64,000 nt of DNA from Hyphomicrobiales bacterium (GCA_900473045.1 UCKS01000003.1:122584-186583); one strand, 5' to 3'. Numbered from the stretch's first letter, positions 7,232-16,210 are shown. A program made the numbers and translations. Notes: a model not told the origin generated them from the letters alone.

Positions 7232-7872
7232 TCGCCGCTTCCCAGGGGTTTTGGAGCCAAATCCAGAAGGGCTACCTGCGTGCGCTCGAGAAAGGCGTCC
7301 TTGCCCTCGTTGGGCGCAATGCGCAGGGCGTCGCCAAAGGTGACGGTGCAGATCAGGGGGATCGGCACGATCTCGCCCTTCGGCATGACGCGGTTGAGAT
7401 TGTTGATCCAGACGGGCACGAGATCGACGTCCGGCCGGGCCGAGACCAGATGAAACAGCCCGCTCTTGAAAGGAAGAAGCCGCGCATCCGTCTGGTTTCG
7501 CGTGCCTTCGGGAAAAAGGATCAGCGACGAGCCTTCGTCGATCGCTGTCGTCATCAGCGCGATCGGGTCCTGCGTCCGGTTTTCCCGTTCGCGCTCGATC
7601 AGCACCGCGTTGAAGACATCGCGGCCGATGAAGGTACTGACCTTTGTTTTCAGCCAGTATTCGGCACCGGCCACCGGCCGCGCCAGTTTCCGCAGTCTCG
7701 GCGGCAGCACCGCCCAGACCAGGACAAAATCGCCATGGCTGGAATGATTGGCAAAATAGACGCATGGCCGCGACGGCAATCCATGCTCCGGCCAGATGGC
7801 GCGAACCGCAGTGATCGCGCGGGCGAACAGAACGAAGGCCGCCGCAGCGATCTCCGCAATCATAATCTTCAT
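7228..7872 (-). CDS. plsC: 1-acyl-sn-glycerol-3-phosphate acyltransferase family
   Basis: A 214-residue membrane-associated acyltransferase with an N-terminal hydrophobic anchor. The catalytic HX4D motif is present as NHSSHGD, and the glycerol-phosphate binding motif as FPEGTRN. PlsC enzymes acylate lysophosphatidate to phosphatidate, which the next gene product (CdsA) uses. It is the first gene of the four-gene unit, with the promoter presumably in 7873-7980. Family assignment is firm; acyl donor and exact acceptor are not. Confidence 0.88.
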   Translation of the reverse strand: MKIMIAEIAAAAFVLFARAITAVRAIWPEHGLPSRPCVYFANHSSHGDFVLVWAVLPPRLRKLARPVAGAEYWLKTKVSTFIGRDVFNAVLIERERENRTQDPIALMTTAIDEGSSLILFPEGTRNQTDARLLPFKSGLFHLVSARPDVDLVPVWINNLNRVMPKGEIVPIPLICTVTFGDALRIAPNEGKDAFLERTQVALLDLAPKPLGSGE

Positions 7873-7980
7873 GCTTATCCCATCCCCGTCAGCTTTGTGA
7901 CGCTGATGTGAACTCTAGCGACGGTTGCGCCGCGAGGGAAGCTCCATTGATGCTTCCGGCGCAAAGCAGTCACGTTATCC

Positions 7981-8397
7981 TTATGCCGGCGGCATTCGTT
8001 CGAATTTCGGCAGATCCGGGTCGAGATAGTCCCAGTCATAACCACGCACATGGTAAGTTGCCGCTTGCGGTTTGTATCGGCTGGGATCGTCAAGGCTGGC
8101 GGCATGTACCGTGAAGAAATCCGGCATTGCCGCAAAGGTAAGATAGACCGGCGATCCACAGGTGGGGCAAAAGGCGTGCCTCTTGATGCCGCCGCTATCG
8201 CCAGCCACCTCCCACTCTCTCGCCTCTCCTTCCAACGTCACGTCTTTCCGATCGGCAAATGTCAGGTAAGAACCGTGTCCCGTGCCACTCCTGTGCTGGC
8301 AGTCCCGGCACTGGCATTCGTTCATGAAAATCGGTTCTGCGGAGATTTCATAACGGATCACGCCACAGGCACATCCGCCCTTGAAAGCCATGCTCAT
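7981..8397 (-). CDS. GFA family zinc protein (glutathione-dependent formaldehyde-activating enzyme-like)
   Basis: A 138-residue protein of the GFA/CENP-V fold. The zinc ligands are visible: GCACG near the N-terminus, CQCRDC in the middle, and CPTCGSPVY. Members include glutathione-dependent formaldehyde-activating enzyme, but most have no proven substrate. The gene stands alone; the 167 bases before it (8398-8564) hold nothing I can identify apart from its own promoter. Confidence 0.88.
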   Translation of the reverse strand: MSMAFKGGCACGVIRYEISAEPIFMNECQCRDCQHRSGTGHGSYLTFADRKDVTLEGEAREWEVAGDSGGIKRHAFCPTCGSPVYLTFAAMPDFFTVHAASLDDPSRYKPQAATYHVRGYDWDYLDPDLPKFERMPPA

Positions 8398-8564
8398 CTC
8401 TCTTCTCCTCCAGTTGCGGTTAAAACAAATGTCGTCCGTACACGGGTCCGCCTGCGGCGCTTGCGGGCAAACAGCAAAGACGCGTTGGCGGTCGTGTTAT
8501 GATTTCAGCGACGATGCGTCGCGGGAACCAGCCGGCTTCAGCACGCAAGCCTGCGTTCGGCTCG

Positions 8565-9047
8565 TCAATGCAGGGACTTCGTCCCCTCCTGTTCGGCCGC
8601 AACTGCGTCCAGGTTCCGGACAACCTTTTTCCAGCCATTGCTCATATTCTGGTAGGCAATGTCATTCTTCGGCAGCACGAAGCCGGAATGGACGAGTCGG
8701 ACGCGCGTACCGCCTTCAACCTTGGTCAGCACCCAGGTGACGACCGTATCGAGCGGCGAACCATAGCCGGAATTGCCCGCGTGGCCGCCTTTCCAGGCAT
8801 AGGCCAGACACTGGTTGGCAATGACCTTTAGAACCTGGCAATGAATAACGCCGTCCCATTCGCCTGACGGTGTCGTCTGATAGGTGAACTGCGTGCCCTC
8901 CACCGCCTCAAAACCCGTCGGGGTCATCAGCCAGCGGGCAATCAGATCACCTGATGTCAGCGCCTTCCAGATCGCCTCGGGCGCGTGAGGAAACACCTCA
9001 TCCACGATGATGTCCTGCGTACCGGGTTTCAAAGCGGCATCGTTCAT
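8565..9047 (-). CDS. SRPBCC (AHSA1/START-like) domain protein
   Basis: A 160-residue helix-grip protein of the AHSA1/SRPBCC type. It begins with the typical pattern of this group, VDEVFPHAPEAIWKALTS, and contains the LIARWLM and later HSGF elements. Such proteins bind hydrophobic ligands, but their roles are mostly unproven. The ATG overlaps the stop of the ArsR regulator by four bases, a very common pairing, so the two form one autoregulated operon. Confidence 0.85.
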   Translation of the reverse strand: MNDAALKPGTQDIIVDEVFPHAPEAIWKALTSGDLIARWLMTPTGFEAVEGTQFTYQTTPSGEWDGVIHCQVLKVIANQCLAYAWKGGHAGNSGYGSPLDTVVTWVLTKVEGGTRVRLVHSGFVLPKNDIAYQNMSNGWKKVVRNLDAVAAEQEGTKSLH

Positions 9048-9373
9048 GGATCGATCTCCTTGAGTAGGTTTCTGAGATTGACAAAGCGGTCGCGCCAGAA
9101 GGCGCCATAATGGCCCATCCAGTCGGCCAGCGGCTCGAGACCTTCCGGCCGGGCACGATAATAGACATTGCGGCCTTCCGGCCGCTCAACGACCAGACCC
9201 GCCTGCTTCAGTGACTTCAGATGCTGCGAGATGGCACCCTGCGTCACGCCGCTACCGCGCGTCAGTTCAACCACGGTTATCTCGTTGGAACCGGCGACGC
9301 GCTCGAAAACAGCGCGCCGCGTCGGGTCGGCCAATGTGCGCAGGACAGTGGCAATATCGGTCGCTTCGGTCAT
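9044..9373 (-). CDS. ArsR-family transcriptional regulator
   Basis: A 109-residue winged-helix repressor with the recognition region GVTQGAISQHLKSLKQAGLV and the wing VERPEGRNVYYRA. It lacks the cysteine metal sites of ArsR/SmtB and belongs to the group paired with SRPBCC proteins. I chose the ATG at 9373 (MTEATDIATVL) rather than 9391, because a perfect palindrome lies at 9392-9405 right before it and the extra residues match nothing. It probably represses its own operon. Confidence 0.87.
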   Translation of the reverse strand: MTEATDIATVLRTLADPTRRAVFERVAGSNEITVVELTRGSGVTQGAISQHLKSLKQAGLVVERPEGRNVYYRARPEGLEPLADWMGHYGAFWRDRFVNLRNLLKEIDP

Positions 9374-9391
9374 GCAATTCAAATAGCACAT

Positions 9392-9405
9392 ACTAATTGA
9401 TTAGT
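9392..9405. promoter_or_regulatory. Palindromic operator of the ArsR/SRPBCC operon
   Basis: A perfect inverted repeat ACTAAT-TG-ATTAGT sits 18 bases upstream of the regulator start codon. Its size and place fit an autorepressor site for a winged-helix dimer. The symmetry is seen; binding is inferred. Confidence 0.55.
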
Positions 9406-9439
9406 CAAGGCTATTAATTTAACTTTGCCCGGCTGACGT

Positions 9440-9868
9440 TCACGCCGCCGTCTTGGGAAAGGCGCCCGGTTCCGAGCCCGATGCAAAGGGCAGCCCCTCA
9501 TCCGCCCATCCAGTAATGCCGCCGATCATGATCTTCACCGGCCGCCCAAGCCGCGCGAGCTTCATCGCAGCCTGGTCCGCTCCGTTGCAATGCGGGCCGG
9601 CACAATAGGCAACGAACAGCGTATCATCAGGCCAAACCGCCATGCGCTCATGCGTCATTTCCCGGTGCGGCAAGTGCAGCGCGCCCGGAACATGGCGGCG
9701 TGCATAAGCGGCGGGCGAACCGACGACGTGCAGAAGAACAAAATCCTGCTCGCCCGAGGCCAGAGCAGAAGCCACGTCGGCGCAATCGGTCTCTACCGAA
9801 AGACGCTTCAGGAAATGATCGATAGCGACAGTGGATGGCGCGGCTGGATAGTCGGTAACAAAGCTCAT
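9440..9868 (-). CDS. Rhodanese-like sulfurtransferase
   Basis: A 142-residue single-domain rhodanese. The active-site cysteine lies in VAYCAGPHCNGAD, and the family elements HVPGALHLPHRE and the C-terminal GGITGWADEGLPF are present. Rhodaneses move sulfane sulfur or act in detoxification. It is transcribed divergently from the FtrA-type regulator gene, a pairing seen in other proteobacteria, so the regulator probably controls it. Confidence 0.87.
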   Translation of the reverse strand: MSFVTDYPAAPSTVAIDHFLKRLSVETDCADVASALASGEQDFVLLHVVGSPAAYARRHVPGALHLPHREMTHERMAVWPDDTLFVAYCAGPHCNGADQAAMKLARLGRPVKIMIGGITGWADEGLPFASGSEPGAFPKTAA

Positions 9869-9925
9869 GTTGGCCTCCGTTGTGATGACGGAGAATTCCT
9901 AGACCACATCCACACGCAGTTGCAG

Positions 9926-9941
9926 ATGGCATTATTGCCAT
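9926..9941. promoter_or_regulatory. Palindrome in the rhodanese/ftrA divergent promoter
   Basis: A perfect inverted repeat ATGGCA-TTAT-TGCCAT lies 14 bases upstream of the ftrA start in the 87-base divergent gap. It is a candidate binding site for FtrA itself. Only the symmetry and place support this. Confidence 0.45.
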
Positions 9942-9955
9942 ATAGGGTCAATATC

Positions 9956-10942
9956 ATGCCAAACACGCATCAAGCCCCGTCCAACCGCAATCCCCTCGTC
10001 GTCGCCGTCGCCTATGATGGCCTGTGCACGTTCGAATTCGGCGTTGCTGTCGAGGTTTTCGGCCTGTCCCGGCCGGAGATGGGGCCGGACTGGTACCGTT
10101 TTGCCGTTGCCGGGATCGATGATGGTGAAATGCGCGCGACAGGCGGTGTGCGATTTGTCGTCGACGGCGGGCTGGAGCTTCTGTCACGGGCCGATACGAT
10201 CATCGTTCCCGGCTGGCGCGGTGTGGAGACGCCGGTGCCTGCCGATCTGTGCGACGCACTGAACACAGCGCATGACCGTGGCGCCCGCATCCTATCGATC
10301 TGCTCGGGCGTCTTCGTTCTCGCCGCCGCCGGACTTCTTTGCGGAAAGCGTGCAACGACGCATTGGCGCTACACGGAAATCCTGAAGCAGCAATATCCCG
10401 ACATTCTGGTGACGCCCGACGTGCTGTATGTCGACGAGGGCAATGTCCTGACATCGGCGGGCAGTGCCGCCGGCCTTGATCTCTGCCTGCATCTGATCCG
10501 CCGCGACTTCGGTACGGCAGCCGCCAACACCGTTGCACGCCGGCTGGTTGTTCCGCCCCACCGCGATGGCGGCCAGGCGCAATTCATCACGCAGGCGGTT
10601 CCAAAGCCACATGAGAGCAGCCGGCTCGGACCGCTGCTGGATCATATGCGCGCGCATCTGGGTGGCGACCACTCGGTCGAGGCTTTGGCCATGCGCGCCG
10701 GCATGAGCACACGTACGTTCCTGCGGCGCTTTGAAGCGGCGACGGGCGTAACACCGGCGCGCTGGCTCTTGGCCGAGCGCCTGTCACGCGCCCGCGAGAT
10801 GCTGGAAACTTCGCAAGCATCTATCGAGACGGTGGCCGAGATCGCCGGCTTCGGAACGACGGCGACCTTGCGCCACCACTTCCGCAAGCATCTGTCCACG
10901 ACACCTGCCGCCTACAAGGAGGCGTTCGGCAAGGCGTCCTGA
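9956..10942 (+). CDS. ftrA: GlxA/AraC-family transcriptional regulator FtrA
   Basis: A 328-residue regulator with an N-terminal DJ-1/PfpI-like (class I glutamine amidotransferase fold) domain (about residues 12-180) and a C-terminal AraC helix-turn-helix pair (about 220-325). The opening, VVAVAYDGLCTFEFGVAVEVFGL, cut here to its core AYDGLCTFEFG, and the linker ARRLVVPPHRDGGQAQF are typical of the FtrA group. A nucleophile-elbow-like Cys is present in LSICSGVFVLA. I chose the ATG at 9956; the frame is open further upstream but runs antisense to the rhodanese gene. The likely target is the divergent rhodanese gene. Confidence 0.85.
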   Translation: MPNTHQAPSNRNPLVVAVAYDGLCTFEFGVAVEVFGLSRPEMGPDWYRFAVAGIDDGEMRATGGVRFVVDGGLELLSRADTIIVPGWRGVETPVPADLCDALNTAHDRGARILSICSGVFVLAAAGLLCGKRATTHWRYTEILKQQYPDILVTPDVLYVDEGNVLTSAGSAAGLDLCLHLIRRDFGTAAANTVARRLVVPPHRDGGQAQFITQAVPKPHESSRLGPLLDHMRAHLGGDHSVEALAMRAGMSTRTFLRRFEAATGVTPARWLLAERLSRAREMLETSQASIETVAEIAGFGTTATLRHHFRKHLSTTPAAYKEAFGKAS

Positions 10943-10970
10943 CAAGGCGAAAGACCGTGCAATCCGCAAC

Positions 10971-10998
10971 GCAAAAAAGCCCGGACAAACCGGGCTTT
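10971..10998 (-). terminator. Terminator of rpmE
   Basis: The stem AAGCCCGG/CCGGGCTT (10977-10984 and 10990-10997) is followed, on the minus strand, by a run of T residues. It lies 28 bases past the rpmE stop and also separates the convergent ftrA gene. Confidence 0.85.
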
Positions 10999-11024
10999 CT
11001 CGACGATATCTTAAGCAGGAAAGC

Positions 11025-11246
11025 TTAGAGGCCGAGGCCTTCGAAGCGCTTCTTGAACTTAGAGACGCGGCCGCCGCGGTCCAGCATCTGCTGGTTGCCG
11101 CCGGTCCATGCCGGGTGCGACGTCGGGTCGATCTCGAGGTTCATGGTCTGGCCTTCCGTACCCCAGGTCGAGCGGGTTTCGTACGTGGTGCCATCTGTCA
11201 TGACGACTTTGATCATGTGGTAAGCGGGATGGATATCAGCCTTCAT
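11025..11246 (-). CDS. rpmE: 50S ribosomal protein L31
   Basis: A 73-residue ribosomal protein L31 starting [10 protein letters not shown]. The conserved TYETRSTWG and [10 protein letters not shown] regions are present. It contains no cysteine, so it is the zinc-independent (C-) form common in alphaproteobacteria. The ATG at 11246 is preceded by AGGAAG. The gene is alone on its transcript, and the 217-base gap to the divergent ABC gene carries both promoters. Confidence 0.95.
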   Translation of the reverse strand: MKADIHPAYHMIKVVMTDGTTYETRSTWGTEGQTMNLEIDPTSHPAWTGGNQQMLDRGGRVSKFKKRFEGLGL

Positions 11247-11463
11247 AACAATCTTCCTGCAAGTTCCAGGGTCCAATTGTCGCAAGCCATTAGCGGGCCA
11301 TTGCGGCATGGGGACCGAACACGTAAATGATGCCGCAGACCACTGAAGGGACCACGGCTTCCCAATTTGATGCCGTGCCTATACATGATGGTCATTAGGA
11401 TAACAAGTACCGCCGGAGCAGACTCATACGAGTTTTGCAGCTTCTTCCGGTATTGGAGGTCAC

Positions 11464-13269
11464 GTGTCGAATGAGGTCGTTCAACCGGCGGGACGAAAGT
11501 CAGTCCGCCCGCTGGTCAAGCTGCTGCCGTATATCCAGCGCTATCGCAATCTCGTCATAGGCGCCGGCATTTCGCTGGTCGCCGCAGCCGTGACCACCTT
11601 GACGCTGCCGATGGCCGTGCGCCGGATGATCGACCACGGCTTCTCAAATTCCGATTCCGGCTTCATCAACACCTACTTCTCGATGCTGATGATCCTGGCG
11701 ATCATTCTGGCCCTGGCGAGTGCCTGTCGTTATTATTTCGTCATTACGCTCGGCGAGCGCATCGTCGCTGACCTGCGCCGCGATGTATTCGATCATATCA
11801 CCCGGCTGTCGCCATCCTTCTTCGACGTCAACCAATCCGGCGAGATCGTCTCGCGGCTGACCGCCGATACGACGCAGATCAAATCCGCCGTCGGCGCAAC
11901 CGCGTCCGTGGCGCTGCGCAACATCATCCTGTGTCTCGGGGCCATCGGCATGATGGTCTATACCAGCCCGAAACTGTCGAGCCTGGTGATTGCCGCAATT
12001 CCGGTCATCGTCTTTCCGCTGGTGGGTTTCGGCCGCTCGGTCCGGCGCCGGTCGCGCGAAGCGCAGGATACACTGGCCAGCGCCTCGGCCTATGCCGGCG
12101 AAGCAATCTCCGCCGCCCGCACCGTTCAGGCCTTCAATGGCGAAGCCGCAGCACAGGCCCGCTACGGCAGTTCCGTCGAAAGCGCCTATGAGGCGGCGCG
12201 CTCCGCCATCAAGGCCCGCTCCATCCTCACAGCCTTTGCCATCACCATGATCTTCGGCAGCGTCGTCGCCGTCCTGTGGTTCGGTGCACAGGACGTGCTG
12301 TCCGGTGCTCTGTCGGCCGGTACGCTCGGCCAGTTCCTGCTCTATTCGGTCTTTGCCGCCGGCAGCCTCGGTGCACTTTCGGAAGTCTGGGGCGAACTCT
12401 CCCAGGCAGCAGGCGCCGCCGAGCGCCTCAGCGAATTGCTGGTCGAACAGCCAGAAATCACCGCACCGGCCAACCCACTGCCGATGCCGGAACCGGCACA
12501 GGGTGCCGTGACCTTTGACGATGTTCACTTCGCCTACCCCTCACGCCCCAATTATAAGAGCGTCAAAGGCCTGAGCTTTGCCATCAAGCCGAGCGAAACG
12601 GTTGCCATCGTCGGCCCGTCGGGCGCGGGCAAGAGCACGGTTTTCTCGCTGCTTCTCCGGTTCTACGACCCGGTGAAGGGTGCAATCGGCGTCGATGGTG
12701 CCGATATCCGCACCGTCGATCCGGAGGCGCTCCGCCGCCGCATCGCCATCGTGCCGCAGGACGTGACGATCTTCGCTGCCTCGATCCATGACAATATCGC
12801 CTTCGGTTTGCCATCGGCATCGCGTGACATGGTGAAAGCTGCGGCCATTGCTGCCCAGGCCGATGAATTCATCGCCAGGCTCGATCAGGGCTATGACACA
12901 CAGGTCGGCGAACGCGGCATCACCCTTTCGGGCGGTCAGCGGCAGCGCATCGCTATTGCCCGCGCCATCCTCAAGGACGCGCCCGTGCTTCTTCTCGACG
13001 AGGCAACCTCGGCACTCGACGCCGAAAGCGAAACGCTGGTGCAGAAGGCCCTGGATGGCCTGATGCGCGAACGCACGACGCTGGTCATCGCCCACCGCCT
13101 GGCAACCGTTCTGAAGGCGGACCGCATCCTGGTCATGGATCAAGGCCGGATCGTCGAGGAAGGCACGCACGCCTCACTCGTCCGCCAGGGCGGCCTTTAT
13201 GCCAAGCTCGCCCGGCTGCAATTCGACTATGATGCACCGGAAACAGGCAAGGTCGTTACGCTCGGCTGA
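11464..13269 (+). CDS. ABC exporter, fused membrane and ATPase domains (MsbA-like)
   Basis: A 601-residue half-transporter. The membrane domain with six helices fills about residues 20-320, and the ATPase domain follows with Walker A GPSGAGKST (about 383-391), the signature LSGGQ (about 488-492), Walker B and D-loop LLLDEATSALD (about 509-519) and the H-loop histidine in IAHRLAT. The start is GTG at 11464 with a strong GGAGGT five bases upstream. It would work as a homodimer in the inner membrane. MsbA-type exporters move lipids or drugs; the substrate is unknown. Confidence 0.92.
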   Translation: MSNEVVQPAGRKSVRPLVKLLPYIQRYRNLVIGAGISLVAAAVTTLTLPMAVRRMIDHGFSNSDSGFINTYFSMLMILAIILALASACRYYFVITLGERIVADLRRDVFDHITRLSPSFFDVNQSGEIVSRLTADTTQIKSAVGATASVALRNIILCLGAIGMMVYTSPKLSSLVIAAIPVIVFPLVGFGRSVRRRSREAQDTLASASAYAGEAISAARTVQAFNGEAAAQARYGSSVESAYEAARSAIKARSILTAFAITMIFGSVVAVLWFGAQDVLSGALSAGTLGQFLLYSVFAAGSLGALSEVWGELSQAAGAAERLSELLVEQPEITAPANPLPMPEPAQGAVTFDDVHFAYPSRPNYKSVKGLSFAIKPSETVAIVGPSGAGKSTVFSLLLRFYDPVKGAIGVDGADIRTVDPEALRRRIAIVPQDVTIFAASIHDNIAFGLPSASRDMVKAAAIAAQADEFIARLDQGYDTQVGERGITLSGGQRQRIAIARAILKDAPVLLLDEATSALDAESETLVQKALDGLMRERTTLVIAHRLATVLKADRILVMDQGRIVEEGTHASLVRQGGLYAKLARLQFDYDAPETGKVVTLG

Positions 13270-13387
13270 CGCGCTTAACGGTTAATCTCTCGTCCAAGGT
13301 TGCCCTGCGGGTCTCCAGCGCTATTGTTGGAGGCAGAAACGGTTTGAGCCGTTTTCCAGACAGCAACGTCTTTGGGAGGAGATCTGA

Positions 13388-14377
13388 ATGGCTTTATCTT
13401 TGTTGAAGCGACGCACTGCACTTGCTCTTGCAATGGTGGCAGCATCGGCGCTTGCGCTTGGCACGGCGGCACAGGCGCAGGAATTCCCTGATCGCCCGGT
13501 AACCCTCGTGGTGCCGTTTGCCGCAGGCGGTTCGACGGATGTCGTCGCCCGCATCATCGGACAGAAAATGGCCGACGATCTCGGCCAGCAGATAGTCGTT
13601 GAAAACGTTGCAGGCGCCGGCGGCAATCTCGGCGCCGACCGGGTCGCACGGGCCGAACCCGATGGCTACACAATCCTGATGGGAACGGTCGCGACGCACG
13701 CGCTCAACCCGCTGATCCTGAAGACCAAGCCCTACGATCCGGAAAAGGATTTCGCCCCGGTCTCGCTGCTGGTGCTGGTGCCCAACGTGCTGGTTGTCAA
13801 TCCGGAACTGCCGGCCAAGAACGTCGCGGAACTCTTAGCTCTCTTGAAAGCAGAACCGGAGAAATATTCCTATGCCTCTTCCGGCAATGGTACGCCGCTG
13901 CATCTCTCCGGCGAACTGTTCAAGAAGATGGCCGGCGTCAGCATGCAGCACGTGCCCTACAAGGGATCCGGCCCGGCGCTGAACGATGTCATCGGCAACC
14001 AGGTGCCGATCATGTTCGACAACCTTCCGTCCTCCTCCGGCCATATCAAGTCCGGCACGTTGCGCGCCTTGGCCGTGACGACGAAGGAACGCGCGCCGTC
14101 CTTCCCGGATGTACCGACCATCGCCGAAACCATCCCGGGCTATGAGACCTATACCTGGAATGCGCTGTTTGCCCCGGCGGGCACACCGAAGGAAGCCATC
14201 GACCGGCTGAATGCTGCGGCCAAGAAAGCGCTCGCAGACCCAACCGTGGCCGAAAAGATGAAGGATTTCAGCGCCACCATCGTCGCCTCGACGCCTGAAG
14301 AATTGGCCACCCATGTCACGGCCGAGCTGGCCAAATGGGGTCCGGTCGTCAAGGACGCCAACGTCCAGCTGGATTGA
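13388..14377 (+). CDS. Bug-family (TctC-like) periplasmic substrate-binding protein
   Basis: A 329-residue secreted receptor with a signal peptide ending at about residue 31 (AQAQ). The core FPDRPVTLVVPFAAGGSTD and the VENVAGAGGNLGADRVA motif are diagnostic of the Bug/TctC family, which binds carboxylates and similar anions for tripartite tricarboxylate transporters. A GGGAGGAG ribosome binding site precedes the ATG. No TctA or TctB gene is near, so it is an orphan receptor in this window. Confidence 0.92.
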   Translation: MALSLLKRRTALALAMVAASALALGTAAQAQEFPDRPVTLVVPFAAGGSTDVVARIIGQKMADDLGQQIVVENVAGAGGNLGADRVARAEPDGYTILMGTVATHALNPLILKTKPYDPEKDFAPVSLLVLVPNVLVVNPELPAKNVAELLALLKAEPEKYSYASSGNGTPLHLSGELFKKMAGVSMQHVPYKGSGPALNDVIGNQVPIMFDNLPSSSGHIKSGTLRALAVTTKERAPSFPDVPTIAETIPGYETYTWNALFAPAGTPKEAIDRLNAAAKKALADPTVAEKMKDFSATIVASTPEELATHVTAELAKWGPVVKDANVQLD

Positions 14378-14386
14378 TCACAAGCC

Positions 14387-14415
14387 GCTCCCCGGCCAAT
14401 CCGGGGAGCATTTTT
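14387..14415 (+). terminator. Terminator after the Bug receptor gene
   Basis: The stem GCTCCCCGG/CCGGGGAGC with a five-base loop is followed by five T residues (14411-14415). It also separates the convergent flavoprotein gene. Confidence 0.88.
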
Positions 14416-14425
14416 CACGGCCGGA

Positions 14426-16069
14426 TCAGATGCCGACGCTGCGCCCGGCCACCCGTCCCGAAAACAGGCAGCCGCCGAGAAACGTTCCTTCCAGCGCATT
14501 GTAGCCGTGCATGCCGCCGCCACCGAAGCCGGCGACCTCGCCGGCCGCATAGAGCCCCGGAACCGGCTCGCCCGACAATTCCAGCACCCGGCCGTTCAGA
14601 TCGGTCTGCAGGCCGCCCAACGTTTTCCGCGTCAGGATATTCAGCCGCACGGCAATCAGCGGCCCGGCCTCCGGATCAAGCAGCCGGTGGGGTTTCGCCG
14701 TCCGCATCAGCCTGTCGCCGAGATAATTGCGTGCGCCGCGAATGGCGGTGACCTGCGCGTCCTTGGAGAACGGATTGTCTATCTCCCGGTCGCGCGCCTC
14801 GATCTGGCCGCGCAAATGCTCAAGCGACAGCCGCCCCTCGCCGCTCAGCATATTCATCGCCTCAACCAGATCCTCCAGCCTGTCGCGGACGATGAAATCC
14901 TCACCCTTCTCCATAAAGGCCTGCACCGGGCCCGGCGGGTTCCTACCAAGCCGCTTCAACAGCAGCGGAATATTCTTCCCGGTCAGGTCTGGGTTCTGCT
15001 CCGAGCCGGACAGCGCGAACTCTCGTCTGATGATCGCCTTGGTCAGGATGAACCAGCTATAGTCCGCCCCGGTCCTGCGGATCGCTTTCAAGGTGCCGAG
15101 CGTATCGAAACCCGGCATGGCGGGTGCGGCAAACCGGTTACCATCAGCATCACACCAGAACGAGGATGGCCCGGGCAGAATGCGGATACCGTGGTTCGTC
15201 CAGACCGGATCGAAGTTTCTCAAGCCCTCGGTATAATGCCACATGCGATCCTTGTTGATCACCGATCCGCGCGCATGCTCGGCAATTTCCACCATCCGGC
15301 CATCGACGTAGTCAGGTACGCCGCTAACCATGAAGTTTGGCGGTGGCCCCAGCCGGTCAACCGGCCATTGACGCCGCACCATCTCGTGATTGCCGCCAAT
15401 GCCGCCGGACGAGACGACGATGGCGCCGGCCTCGAACCAGAACTCGTCGACCACCTCGCGCGAACTGTGCTGGCCGCGCGGCACACCATCATTTTTGAGA
15501 ACCGAGCCGCGTGCTCCGGTAACCGCCCCATTGCTCATGATCAGTTCGTCGACCTGATGGCGAAACCGGAAACGGATGCGCCCCCGCGCCTCCAGCGCCC
15601 GAGCCCGGGTTATGAACGGCGCCAGAACACCGGGGCCAGTTCCCCATGTCACATGGAAACGCGGCACCGAATTTCCGTGGCCATCGGCCAGACCGCCGCC
15701 ACGCTCCGCCCAGCCGACCACCGGGAACCAGCGCATGCCCTGACTGTGCAGCCAGGCGCGCTTTTCAGTCGCCGCGAAATCGAGATAGGCCTCTGCCCAG
15801 CGGCGCGGCCAGTAATCTTCCGGACGATCGAACCGCGCCGAGCCCATCCAGTCCTGACGGGCCAGATCGAGCGTGTCGCGAATGCGCATGCGCCGTTGCT
15901 CGGGACTATCGACAAAAAATAGTCCGCCGAGCGACCAGAAGGCCTGCCCACCAAGGTTCTGTTCGCCTTCCTGATCGAGAACGATGACCCGCAGACCGCG
16001 ATCGGCAGCCTCGACAGCTGTCACAAGGCCCGCAAGCCCCGCCCCGATCACCAGAACATCGCAATCCAT
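14426..16069 (-). CDS. FAD-binding dehydrogenase (fumarate reductase/KstD-like flavoprotein)
   Basis: A 547-residue flavoprotein. The N-terminus MDCDVLVIGAGLAGLVTAVE is an FAD Rossmann motif, and the C-terminus closes with GLYAAGEVAGFGGGGMHGYN, the second FAD-contact region of this family. The ATG at 16069 follows a clear GGAGGG; further upstream codons have no coding character. Members are annotated as ketosteroid-dehydrogenase- or fumarate-reductase-like, but this subgroup has no proven substrate. It converges with the Bug receptor gene. Confidence 0.9.
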   Translation of the reverse strand: MDCDVLVIGAGLAGLVTAVEAADRGLRVIVLDQEGEQNLGGQAFWSLGGLFFVDSPEQRRMRIRDTLDLARQDWMGSARFDRPEDYWPRRWAEAYLDFAATEKRAWLHSQGMRWFPVVGWAERGGGLADGHGNSVPRFHVTWGTGPGVLAPFITRARALEARGRIRFRFRHQVDELIMSNGAVTGARGSVLKNDGVPRGQHSSREVVDEFWFEAGAIVVSSGGIGGNHEMVRRQWPVDRLGPPPNFMVSGVPDYVDGRMVEIAEHARGSVINKDRMWHYTEGLRNFDPVWTNHGIRILPGPSSFWCDADGNRFAAPAMPGFDTLGTLKAIRRTGADYSWFILTKAIIRREFALSGSEQNPDLTGKNIPLLLKRLGRNPPGPVQAFMEKGEDFIVRDRLEDLVEAMNMLSGEGRLSLEHLRGQIEARDREIDNPFSKDAQVTAIRGARNYLGDRLMRTAKPHRLLDPEAGPLIAVRLNILTRKTLGGLQTDLNGRVLELSGEPVPGLYAAGEVAGFGGGGMHGYNALEGTFLGGCLFSGRVAGRSVGI

Positions 16070-16210
16070 ATTTGCCCTCCTGTCTGCAACTCCGCCTGTC
16101 CCGAACATTACGCATACGTAAACGTCAGGACAACAATGAAACGCAGCTGCGCTGCACAACTGCAGCAAAGACAGGACTGGTGCCAGCCGGCAATTTTTCG
16201 CTTCTTAGAC

